From Heterohyrax brucei (taxonomy: Eukaryota; Chordata; Mammalia; Hyracoidea; Procaviidae): DNA of 64,000 nucleotides. Below are positions 13,605-23,844 of this stretch, in pieces. A program made the position numbers and the translations under genes. Location of the stretch: the NCBI GenBank assembly GCA_028571685.1, contig CM053141.1, forward strand, positions 139,032,833 through 139,096,832, read 5' to 3'. The number at the start of each line of letters is the position of its first letter. Position 1 is the stretch's first letter. The notes below the pieces were generated by a model. It saw only the letters and a list, made by a program, of their open reading frames with translations, was not told the origin of the DNA and did no database searches.

Positions 13605-13770
13605 TGGAAACCCTGGAGGCGTAGTGGGTTAAGTGCTACATCTGCTAACCAAAAGGTCAGTGGTTCAAATCCACAAGGAGCTTCTTGGAAACTCTATGGG
13701 GCAGTTCTCCTTTGACCTCCAGGGTTGCTATGAGTTGGACCCAGCTTGATGACAGGGGATTTGGTTTGGT
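13605..13770 (+). mobile_element. AfroSINE
   Basis: 'ggaaaccctggaggcgtagt', 'ctgctaaccaaaaggtcagt', 'tatggggcagttctcctttg', tail 'gggatttggtttgg'. Complete copy. Confidence 0.92.
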
Positions 13771-13956
13771 AGAGTCGCCCCGTTCGATGTCAGCCGAGCA
13801 CGCGTGTATTAGGTGACTCAGATTTTTTCTGCACATGTTCACTAATGATCAAAAAAGTGCAATGTATACTGAGTTTGGGGTTATAAATAAATATTATTGG
13901 GTAAATAAATTCACAAATATGAAATGTGCAAATAATGGGTGTCTGCTCTATATTGG

Positions 13957-14113
13957 GGAAAACCTGGTGATGTAGTGGTTAAGTGCTAACAGCTACTAAC
14001 CAGAAGATTGGCAGTTCAAGTCCATCAGACACTCCTTGGAGACTCTATGGGGCAGTTCTCTGTCTGTAGGGTTGCTATGAGTCAGAATTAACTCAATGGC
14101 AGTGGGTCTTTTT
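13957..14113 (+). mobile_element. AfroSINE
   Basis: 'ggaaaacctggtgatgtagt', 'actaaccagaagattggcag', 'ctatggggcagttctctgtc', 'gctatgagtcagaattaact'. Complete copy with a short T-rich tail. Confidence 0.92.
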
Positions 14114-14459
14114 CCTATATTTAGGCTTTTTATAATGTTAATAACTGTTGTGTTACAAAAATGCTATTGACTAAAACATCGAGTTCTTGAATCTAAATAG
14201 ATGTTGATTCAAACATATTCTGACAGATTTTCATTAATGCGTAGCAGCTTTTATATTAAATGATTGTATAAAGTTCTCAGTTTTCCATTGTTCTTCATGA
14301 GATGGCTTAGAATTGGTCAGTACTTTTTGTTACATACACTGAGTCTAATGTGTATACAAGAACTACCAGTTATGTTAGGGATATTGGGAAATGACAAACA
14401 GGGTTAGTTTAAAATTTTGTAGTTGAGAAGACTCTGGATAATAACTGTTTCCTCTTTCA

Positions 14460-14666
14460 GTATGCTTGTAATCTGACCATAAATGCAAATATGAGTATCC
14501 TAAATGCAGTGCACGTGACCAGCATGTAACATTCCCACAAAAACTGTTACAATTATCAACTCTCCCTTCTGGCCTCCCTGGGGTGTGGGGGCGGGTGGGA
14601 ATGAAGCCTGGATTCTCAGCATAGAATGGGAAAAATAGAGGAATTAACCAAGGTTCAAATCCCAAA
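14460..14666. repeat. 207-bp duplicated segment, copy 1 (probable source)
   Basis: Nearly identical to 16098-16304 (equal length, about 12 mismatches by eye, ~94%). It starts 'gtatgcttgtaatctgacca' and ends 'aaggttcaaatcccaaa'. Here the right end runs on into the rest of a MIR, so this copy appears to be the original. Confidence 0.9.
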
Positions 14667-14840
14667 TCTAAACTGTATATCCTATAGCCTTGGGCAACTG
14701 ATTTAATTTCTTTCAACTTGTCTTATCTGTGAGGTGAGAGTTTAATGCCTGTTAATCATGTAGAGTTGCTGTTAGGATCAAATAAAATATATAAAAGTAC
14801 TTTGAAAAATGTGAACGACTTGTAAGTATTACTAACTGAA
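14630..14840 (+). mobile_element. MIR SINE
   Basis: 'ccaaggttcaaatcccaaat', 'agccttgggcaactgattta', 'gtgaggtgagagtttaatgc', 'gagttgctgttaggatcaaa' follow the MIR consensus order. Its first ~37 bp are inside the 207-bp duplication. Confidence 0.8.
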
Positions 14841-15236
14841 AATATTCTCTCTTTGGTTTTGATAACATTTGCAATGGTTGAATTTTAGTAAAAGGTATTT
14901 AAGAACTCTACTTGTAGCTCTAAAGTTGAATAAATATTATATGGTAAGATTTCCAGGAAATTCTAAGCAATCCTCATGGGAATTATTTGACATAAATTCC
15001 AAACTGCCTTGCCAGGTCTTAAAATGTACATCATAATTCATTTATTTATTTTCGTGTGCTTGTATGACTGACTGAAGATAAGTTAATATGATCAAGTCCT
15101 TTTTCAGGCTTGTAAAACTTATTGTCTTTTGTCTTAACAGAATAGTAGCCCTGAAATAAAGGACATACTTTTTCAAAATTGTAGATGTGATGTAATAATT
15201 GTTACTATTTTAAATTTGAAATGTGATCAACTAAAA
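14841..15236. other. Intronic sequence, nothing recognised
   Basis: AT-rich single-copy sequence leading to the 3' junction of the minus-strand L1. It ends in 'catggaattc', which may contain the L1 target-site duplication. Confidence 0.5.
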
Positions 15237-16097
15237 CATGGAATTCTTTTTTCTTTTTCTTTAGTTTTCTTTTTTATTATGATTGAATGAAAATGCACAC
15301 TGCCACATAAATTTGTGTGCCCATCTACGTGCAGCTCCCACCGCTTTCCCTGCCGAGCGACAGCTCACTCCTCCCCTGCTCCCCCACCATGTCCCATCCT
15401 CCTAGCAATCTCCCAGCACCTCCTCTCCATCCACTCTCCTTCCTCCAGTAAGAGGACAGCAGGACAACTTCCTATAGATGCATAGAACCATAATGTGCAC
15501 ACATGATATGTTCACCCTGTGTCACCGAGTTCACTCCATTCCTGTCCAAAGAGTTGACCTCCATTATGATTTATGGACAGGGGCAGCATCAGGGCCAGGG
15601 GCCATGCTCCCAGGGGAACTCTGAGGCCCCTGGACCATCACCTGCAGTCTTCTAGTGGAGATCTCAGGGTGCACCTCTTTTTATTCTTGTGTTGCCAGTG
15701 AGACTCAACTTGGTGAGCTCCATCACGTATATCACTGGTGGTGGCTGGGCACCATCCAGTTCTCCCAGTCATAATTCAATGTAGTCACCCACTCACGTCA
15801 GTCTCTCTGTCTTTTGGGTTCTCTTTCCCCATGTTGTTTTGGTCCTTGGTGATCATCCGTTCCTGCTGAGTTGGGACCATTTGCTGTACCCTCAGATGGC
15901 AGCTTGGCAGCTTTTAAGACCCCAGACGCCACTCACCAATGTGGAGTGCAGAAGACTCTCTTAGCAAAATGTTAGTTGTGCCAATTAGCCTTGATTTACC
16001 CTCAGAGCATGGTCTCCGGCCCCCTGCCCCAGCTATTCTGTCCTTGCAATATTGGGTTAAGATGGGAAGAGTAATCATGTTATGTTGAAGTCCACTT

Positions 16098-16304
16098 GTA
16101 TACTTGTAATCTGACCATAAATGCAAATACAGGTATCCTAAGTGCAGTGCACGTGACCAGCATGTAACATCCCCACAAAAACTGTTATAATTATCAACTC
16201 TCCCTTCTGGCCTCCCCGGGGTATAGGGGCCGGTGGGAATGAAGCCTGGATTCTCAGCATAGAATGGGGAAAATAGAGGAATTAACCAAGGTTCAAATCC
16301 CAAA
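16098..16304. repeat. 207-bp duplicated segment, copy 2, inside L1 3' UTR
   Basis: Non-L1 sequence between 'gttatgttgaagtccactt' and 'ttaacgtggatcttcgttct', which in an uninterrupted L1 (compare the reverse of 7500-7555) are adjacent. Its source matches 14460-14666. Confidence 0.9.
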
Positions 16305-16629
16305 CCCCTTAACGTGGATCTTCGTTCTAATGTGTGCTGTCACAGATTTCACCCAGCCAAATTTCAATCAACTGTCTAATCTAAACCCTCCCTCCTTGCC
16401 CACCCTTGCAGCTGTCAAAGAATCTTTTCTTCTATGCATGAGTCTGTTCTTATCTTAGGGGTCTCGTACAGTGTTTGTCCTTTTGTCACTGACTGCTTTC
16501 AGTCACCGTAATGTCCTCCAGTTAAAACCAGGTTATGAGATGTTTCCTGAAATCATCATTGTTCTTTATCAATGCATAATGTTCCAGTGAGTACATATAC
16601 TATAGTTTACCTATCCATTCTTCTGTTTC

Positions 16630-18051
16630 TGGACGTCTGGGTTGATTCCATCATTTTGCTATTGTGGATTGTGCTGTGATAAACATTTGTGTGCATGCAT
16701 CAGTTGGTGTAAATGGCCTAGATTCTGTAGGATATACTCTGAGGAGTGGAATCACTGGATCAAATGGTATAGCTATATCCAGCTTTTTAAGGAACACCAG
16801 AATACTTTCCAAAGAGGTTACACCATTTTGCAATCCCACCAACAGTGTAGGAGAGTTCCAGTTTCTCCACAGCCTCTCCAGCATTTGTTGTTTTGTGTTT
16901 TTTGGAGTATGATCAACCTTGTTGGGGTGAGATGGTATCTCATTGTAATTTTGATTTGAATTTCTTTAATAGCTAATGATCGTGAGCATGTCCACATGTG
17001 TTTTTTTTGGCTGTCTGGATCTCCTCTTTAGAAATGTGTCTGTCCATCTCCTTTATCCACTGCTTAATTGGATAATTTATCTTTTCTTGTTGATATTTTG
17101 TAGTACCTTATAGATTATAGAGATCAGGCGTCAGCCTAGCATATAGTTGCCAAGTATTTTTTCCCATACTGTAGATGACCTTTTAATTCTACGGAGAAAG
17201 TCTTTGGATGAGCAAAAGTGTTTGATTCTTAGTCATTCCCATTTATCTGTTTTCTGTCGTTTGTAGTTTGTTTGACAGATTTTGAAGTCTGTCTGCGTTG
17301 TGTATTAAAACTTCTATTGTTGTGCCTACTTTTTCTTGGACGAGCATTATCGTTTTAGATTTGATATTTAGGTTTTTTATCCAGTTTCAGTTAGTTTTTG
17401 TGTAAGGTGTAAGATATGGGTCTTGTTTCAATTTGTTGCAGATGGATATCCAATTTTGCCAGCACTATTTGTTGAAGAGATTGTTTTAACGCCAGTTTAA
17501 TGTTTTAGGGCCTTTGTTGAATGTCAACTGTTGGTAGACAGATGGTGTCATCTCTGGGGTCTCAATTCTGTTCCATTGATCTATCTGTCTGTTTTTGTAC
17601 CAGTACCAGGCTGTTTTGACTACTGTAACAGTGTAATGGGTTTTAAAGTAGGGTGGTGAGAGGCCTCCCAGTGTGTTCTTCTTCAGTAGTGTTTTACTTA
17701 TCTGGGGGCTTCTTCGCTTTCTAAACAAAGTTGGTAATTTGTTTCTCCATCTGATTAGAAAATGTCACTGGAGTTTGTATTGGGATTGCATTATATAAGT
17801 AGATTGTTTCAGGCAAAATAGAGATTTTCACAATTTTAAGTCTTCCTATCCATGAGTAGGGTAGGTTTCTCCATTTATGTAACTCTCTCTTAGTTTCTTG
17901 TAGTAAGGACTTGTAGTTCTCTTTGTAAAGGACTGTTATTTTTAGATTTACTCCTAGGTACTTTATCTTCTTAGGGGCTATAGTAAGTGGTATTGACTTG
18001 CTGATTTCTTCCTTTATAATCTCATTGTTGGTATGAAGGAATCCTACTGAT
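16630..18051 (-). pseudogene. L1 ORF2 C-terminal region, degraded
   Basis: The minus strand contains [24 protein letters not shown] and the '[11 protein letters not shown]' block of the ORF2 end (16651-16884), and further upstream fragments such as 17486-17728. Reading frame is lost several times. Part of the L1 of 15245-23838. Confidence 0.85.
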
Positions 18052-19578
18052 TTATTTATGTTTATCTTGTATCCTGAGACTGCTGAACTCTTCTATCAGT
18101 TTGAATAGTTGACTTATGGATTCCTTAGGATTCTCTGAGTATACAATCATATTATCTGCAAACAGGGAGGTTTTGACTTCTTTGCTGATGCAGATGCCCT
18201 TTACTTCTTGGTTTTGTCTAATTGCTCTGGCTAGAACTTCTAGTACAATGTTGAATAGGAGAGGTGAGAGTGGGCATCCTTGTCTAGTTCCTGTTTTTGA
18301 GGGAAGTTGTTTCAGTCTCTCTCCATTCAGGATGACGTAGGCAGTTGGCTTTGTATAAATGGCCCTTACTGCAGTGAGGAATTTGCTGTCTATTCCTATT
18401 GTGCTGAAAGTTTTTAGCATTAATGGATGTTGGGCTTTATCAAATGCATCAATAGACAAGATCAGGTGATTCTTGTCTTTTGTAGTATTTATGTGGTTGA
18501 TCACATTAATGGTTTTTCTGATGTTGAACCAGCCTTGGATCCCTGATGTGAATCCAACTTGGTCTTGATGAATTATTTTTTGGACATGTTGTATTCTATT
18601 GACAAGAATTTTGTTGAAGATTTTTGTATCTAGATTCATGAATGATATCTGTCTGTAGTTCTCCTTTTTGGTTGGGTCTTTCCCTAGCTTTGGTATCAGG
18701 ATTATGCTGGCTTCATAGAATGAATTTGGGAGTATTCCATCCCTTTCTATACTGTGAAATAGTCTCAGTAGTACTGGAGATAACTCTTCTCTAAAAGCTT
18801 GGTAGAATTCTGTGGTGAAGCCATTTGGGCCCAGGCTTTTTATTGTTGGTAGTTGTTGGATGACTTTTTTGATCTCTTCCTTTGTGATGGGATTATTAAG
18901 TTGTTCTGCTTCACTTTGTGATAATTTTGGTAGATGATATGAATCAAGGAATTTGTCCTTTTTCTCTAGATTATCAAATTTGTTAGAATACAGTCTTTCA
19001 CAGTATTCTGTTATGATATTTTTGATTTCTGTTGGATCTGTTGTGACAACTCCCCTCTCATTTCCTATTTGGGTTATTTGTTTCCTTTCCTGTTTTTCTT
19101 TAGTAAGTTTAACTAGTGGTTTGTCAATTTGGTTGATCTTTTCCAAAAACCAGCTTTTGGTCTTTTCAATTTTTTTAATTATTCTTCCATTATCTAATTT
19201 GTTTAGTTCTGCTCTAATCTTTATGGTGTGTTTTCTTCTGGCACCTGAGGGGTTCCTTTGTTGTTCTGTCTCTACTTGTTCAAGCTGTAGGGTCAGTTCT
19301 TTGATTTGGTTTCTTTTTGCCTTCCAGATGTGTGCATTTATGGAAATAAACTGACACCTGAGCATTGCTTTGGCTGTATCCCATAGGTTCTGGTAGGAAG
19401 TGTTTTCATTCTGACTGGAATCCATAAATTTCTTTATTTCATCCTTGATTTCTTCTATAACTGATAGCTTTCTGAGCAAGATGTTGTTCAGTTTCCATGA
19501 GTTCCACTTTCTATCTATGCTTTTTCTGCTATTGATTTTGACTTTTATGGCTTTATGATCTGAGAAGATGCTTTGCAT
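18052..19578 (-). pseudogene. L1 ORF2 reverse transcriptase segment, 508-codon open stretch
   Basis: The longest open frame of the window. It spans the end of the endonuclease ([13 protein letters not shown]), the linker and most of the reverse transcriptase: '[13 protein letters not shown]', '[20 protein letters not shown]', '[18 protein letters not shown]', '[20 protein letters not shown]' and the catalytic box as FADNM. Active L1 have FADDM, so the second catalytic Asp is Asn here and the enzyme would be inactive. The block [10 protein letters not shown] has also lost a residue relative to the usual IDAEKAFDK. A retrotransposon remnant in antisense within the MEGF10 intron, not a host gene. 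Confidence 0.93.
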
Positions 19579-19620
19579 TAATTTAGTAGTATGGATTTTG
19601 TAGAGAATCGCTTTATGTCC

Positions 19621-20240
19621 TTACTCATTGTATATTCTGGAGAATGTTCCATGTGCACTGGAGAAGAAGGTGTAGTTGTCTGCTGATGGATGGAAAGTTC
19701 TGTATATGTCAATGAGGTCTAGCTGGTTAATTGTGGCAGTAAGGTCTTCTGTGTCTTTACTGAGCTTTTTTCTAGATGATCTGTCCAATATTGAGAGTGG
19801 AGTGTTGAAGTCTCCCACTATTATTGTGGAGTGATCTATATCATTTTTGAGAGCAGTCAATGTTTCTTCAATATATTTAGGTGCTCTAATATCAGGTGCA
19901 CAAATATTTCATATTGTTAAGACCTGCTTGTGTATTGAACCTTGCAGCAATAGTGTCAATCCTTATGCACAACGGTGGATTTTTACATTACAATCTGTTT
20001 TATCTGAGATTAGAATTGTCAGCCCTGCTCTTCTTTGTTCACTGTTAGCTTGATACATATTCTTGCATCCTTTCATTTTCAGTTTGTACATATCTCTAAG
20101 TCTAAGGTGATTTTCTTGTAGGCAACATATGGGTGGGTCGTATCTTTTGACTGAAGATGTCACCTGTTATCTCTTTACTGGAGTGGTCAGTCCATTCACA
20201 TTCAATGTAATTATCGATAGATATGTGTTTAGTGCTGCCA
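19621..20240 (-). pseudogene. L1 ORF2 endonuclease segment, frameshifted
   Basis: Two fragments in different frames: 19963-20163 (DPPICCLQENHLRLRDMYKL; consensus Q-E-T-H becomes QENH) and 19621-19860 (IIVGDFNTPLS, GDFN being the endonuclease catalytic block; then DLIDIYRTFHP). Together they cover the APE-like endonuclease that nicks target DNA. Broken by a frameshift between 19860 and 19963. Confidence 0.88.
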
Positions 20241-20674
20241 TTGTGGTATGTTTATTTTTGTGTTGATGTTTTCTCTGTTGTTCTTATTAATCTGTTCTGC
20301 GACATTCTTCTTTGTGAGTTGATTTTTCACCTTTTCCAGGGTTGGTTTTGTGGTTGTTGAGACTCCTGTATTACATTTCTTGATTTGATATGTTGTATCT
20401 TTGTTGTGCTTTATGGCTGCCCCTATGATACCCCTTAATAAACTATATATAAACCCAATTTCAATTGCTACTGTTCTTATCAACTTCCTGTCCATCTGGA
20501 AGGACTATAATGACTGTAATACATCCCTCTCTTTAATATGATGGCATCATAGTTTTCATGATATGATCACTGGGTTCTTTCTTTCACTATTATAGCTTTG
20601 ATTGTGTTTGGAGCCTTCCCTAACTGAGTAGGATTCTAGGTGATGTGTCCTGTATTTGCTTCTAAAATATAAAC

Positions 20675-21571
20675 TTATTGGGTTTGTTCTTCTAAGCCAA
20701 GAACTTCTTTCAGTGTTTCTTGTAGCTTTGGTCTTGTTTTTACAAAGTCTCTGAGTTTCTGTTTATTTGCAAATGTCTTCATTTCATTTTCATATATGAA
20801 AGATAGTTTTGCAGGATATATAATTTTTGGTTGGAAGCTCTTCTCTTTCAAGGCTTTGAATGTGTCATGCTGATGTCTCTGTGCCAGCATCGTTTCTGCT
20901 GAGAAACCCAACTAAAGCCTACAAGGTTTCTCTCTGAATGTTAGCTTTACTTTGAGTCTTGCTGCCTTTAAGAGTTTCTGCTTATGTTTCATTTTGTTAA
21001 GCTTGATTATAATATGTCTTGGGATCTTTCTTTTGAGATCTATATTGAGTGGCATTTGATACATATCTTGGATATCTATATTCTCTTCTTTCATAATTTC
21101 TTGGAAGTTTTTTTTTGGTGAGCAGCTCAGCAGCTCAGCAATAATACTCTGTGTTCTTGGGTGTCTCGCCCTGTTCAGAAACTCCAATTAATCATAGATT
21201 GTCCCTCTTAATAGAGTCCCACATGCTTCTTAATGCTTCTTCATTACTCTTGTTTCTTTTTTTCTGATTTCTCCTCTATGCTAGAGTTGGTTCCTCCATC
21301 TTCCAAGTCAGAAAGTCTATTTTCCATTTGTTCCATTCTGTTTTCTTGGCTTTGAATTGAAGTTTCTATGTCTTTGATTTTGTTCTTGATCTGTTGGATT
21401 TTAGAGTACTGGTGTTCCATCAGATTGAACAGCTTGCTTAATTTTTCATTTTGCTCTGCTGCATTTTGTACAAAGTCTAGAAGGGTTCTCTATATAATCC
21501 TTTTGTATTCACCTTCTGATAGTTTCAGAAAAGCTTCTTTGTCTGGAATGTTTTGTGGAACTCTCTTTTAG
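20675..21571 (-). pseudogene. L1 ORF1 remnant
   Basis: 20912-21187 holds the RNA-binding domain core (DLKRKIPRHIIIKLNKMKHK, KLLKAARLK) and 20675-20911 the C-terminal domain (FSAETMLAQRHQHDTFKALK, YPAKLSF, NKQKLRDFV). The coiled-coil part further upstream (to about 21571) is in broken frames. ORF1p is the L1 RNA chaperone. Not translatable as one protein. Confidence 0.88.
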
Positions 21572-21869
21572 GGGCCTTCTGAAGCCATGGGTGATTTCTT
21601 GGTTACATTTTTCTCCAGAGTTTGTTGCTTTTAGGGGCATCACATGAGTCAGTAGAGGCTGAGAGAGGTGCTGTGATGATAGTCTGCAGCTGTTTCTCTG
21701 GGCCGTCTTAAAATCAGAAGTAAAAAGTATCTGACAACTTCCGAAGTGAGTCAGGTTTTCAGGTATATAGGTCCCTCTTCCCAGCTGGCAAAGTAAGCAC
21801 CTCTATGTCAAACCCCAGATGTTATAAACTAGCTCAAAATACAGAAAGGCTACTGCCCTGCTGACCTCT

Positions 21870-22350
21870 GTTGTCAGGCCCCTGCTGTAGGCGACACTGT
21901 GTAGAATACTGCTTTTCTGCCAGAAAAGCGCTTTTCTCTGGACAGGCACTGCCTCCCAGCCCAGGGATTAGGTCCAGCTGAGGCCTTCAGATGGGTGTCT
22001 CCACCTCCCAGTGGAACAAGATTGTGTCCTGCACAAGCTGACCACCTGCCTGGGTACCAGCAACTCTATGGCAGTGGCAGAAAGAGAGGCCAAAGGTGCC
22101 AAGATGCACAGAGGCCACAACCTGTTGCCATGCACCAGCCATAGGCGGCACTGTAAAATACTGCGTTTCTGCCAGAGAAGCGTTCTCCTCTGGGCATGCC
22201 CTGCATCCAAGCCTAAGAACTAAGTCCAGCTCAGGCCTCCCAGTGGATCAAGATGGTGTCCCACAGAAGCTCATTGCCTGGCTCAGTACCAGCTACTCTA
22301 TGGCAGAGGCAGAAAGAGAGGCCACTGGTGCGAAGATGCACAGAGTCCAA
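21870..22350 (-). repeat. Tandem monomers in the L1 5' UTR
   Basis: Two diverged head-to-tail units of about 235-254 bp: 'taggcgacactgtgtagaat' at 21888 recurs as 'taggcggcactgtaaaatac' at 22143. 'ctctatggcagtggcagaaa' at 22064 recurs as 'ctctatggcagaggcagaaa' at about 22298, and 'gccaagatgcacagagg' as 'gcgaagatgcacagag'. GC-rich relative to the rest of the window. Confidence 0.85.
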
Positions 22351-22494
22351 AGCTGGGCTCTCAAAATGTAACAATTTTGCCTTCCGATCCCACCAGCTGT
22401 GTGTCTGAGATTAGCTGCTAATCCATTCCGAGCACCACCTGCCAGCTAAGACGGAGAAAAAAGGTTAAAATTGTGAATTACCTTCGGTCTGTGC

Positions 22495-23657
22495 AAGCCA
22501 GTGCATGCAATGTAGACAGATTTCAAAATCTGACAAACAAAACACATTCATCAGAAGAGAAAATAGATAACTGGGAATTAATAAGAATCAAACACTTCTG
22601 CTCATCCAAAGACTTCATCAAAAGAATTAAAAGACCACCTACAGAATGGTAAAAAATATTTGGCAACTGTATGTCAGACTGACACCTGATCTCCATTATC
22701 TATAAGGTTCTACAAAATATCAATAAGAAAAAGACAAATCATCCAATTAAGCGATGAGCAAAGGAGATAGACAGACAATTCTCTAAAGAGGAGATCCAGG
22801 CAGCCAAAAAACACATGCAGACATGTTCACTATCATTAATTATTAAAGAAATTCAAATCAATACAGCAATGAGATACCACCTCACCACAACAAGATTGGC
22901 CATGATCCAAAAAACACAAAACAATAAGTGTTAGAGAGGCTATGGAGAGATTGGAATTCTCCTTCACTGTTGGTGAGATTGCAGAATGGTGCAACCTCTT
23001 TGGAAAGCAATTTGGCGTTACCTTAAAATAATGGATATAGATATACCATTTGACCCAGTAATTCCTCTGCTCGGAATATATCCTACAAAATCAAGGCCAT
23101 TCACACCAACTGCTACATGCACACGAATGTTCATTGCAGCACAGTCCACGATAGCAAAAAGTTGGAATCAGCCCAGATGCCCAACAACAGAAGAATAGAT
23201 AGGTAAACTTTGGTATATATACTCCATGGAGTACTACACGCTGATAAAGAACAACGATGATAGCAGGAAACATCTCTCGATTTGGTCTCAACTGGAGGAC
23301 ATTATATTCAGTGAAACTAGTCAGCGACAGAAGGACGATTATTATATGAGACCTCTACGATAAAAACTTAAAAGCATACTCATACATAATAGAAAAGACT
23401 CTTTGACGGCTACAAGGGTGGGGAAGGTGGGAGGGCGGGAAGGCAAGGCGCGAGGGTTTAGATTAGATAATTGTTAGAAATTTGGTTGGGTGAAATTGGT
23501 GACAATACACATTAGTAAGAAGATCAATATTAATGAGACTTTGACACAACATGTGTACTCCTGCTCTCTTAACCCAGTGTTGTAAGCACAGAGTATGTAT
23601 ACTTTCATTTTTTTTATTTAATAAAAAAAACAAAATAAAATCTTGAAATTTAAAAAA
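22495..23657 (+). mobile_element. 5'-truncated L1, plus strand, inside the minus L1 5' UTR
   Basis: Starts at 'gtagacagatttcaaaatct' and has the ORF2 C-terminal remnants (22986-23198: [20 protein letters not shown]), 3' UTR and an A-rich tail (23617-23657). It shares the ORF2 end with the minus L1, so it is a separate insertion rather than the 3' half of a twin-primed (inverted) L1. Confidence 0.88.
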
Positions 23658-23844
23658 AAAGAGGTAGAGAGAGAGGAGGTTTTGCGTTCAGTGGTATGAA
23701 GTCCAAATTAACATCCCTGTGCTGTGTTCTAGGGCTCACTAGGTGTCCAGAAGACTCTGTTTAATTATCAGTTCTGGTCTTGGTTTTCTGAGGGATTTAG
23801 GGAGATGTGTGTTTAGCCCACCATCTTGACTCTTCCCCTGGAAT

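Larger units (their letters stand above)
15245..23838 (-). mobile_element. Near full-length dead L1 (minus), with two internal insertions
   Basis: On the minus strand the order is 5' UTR (23838-23660 and 22490 to about 21600), ORF1 (about 21570-20675), inter-ORF (about 20640-20240), ORF2 (about 20240 to 16600), 3' UTR (to 15290) and poly-A tail (T-rich on + at 15245-15285). The 5' end reads, on the minus strand, 'ggggaagagtcaagatggtg', the usual L1 start. tggaatt occurs just outside both ends (about 15237 and 23839), a candidate 7-bp target duplication. A plus-strand L1 piece (22495-23657) interrupts the 5' UTR and a copied 207-bp segment (16098-16304) sits in the 3' UTR. Stops and frameshifts break both ORFs. 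Confidence 0.88.

Noticed and set aside
14375..16303. Related ORFs at 14375-14716 and 15914-16303 as a gene family
   Set aside because: Their similarity comes from the 207-bp duplicated non-coding segment.
18052..19578. Longest ORF (508 codons) as a host gene on the minus strand
   Set aside because: It is L1 ORF2 reverse transcriptase with a mutated catalytic box (FADNM), lying within a recognisable L1.
15245..23657. Twin-primed (inverted) single L1 insertion
   Set aside because: Both orientations contain the ORF2 C-terminus and 3' UTR, so they cannot be two halves of one copy.
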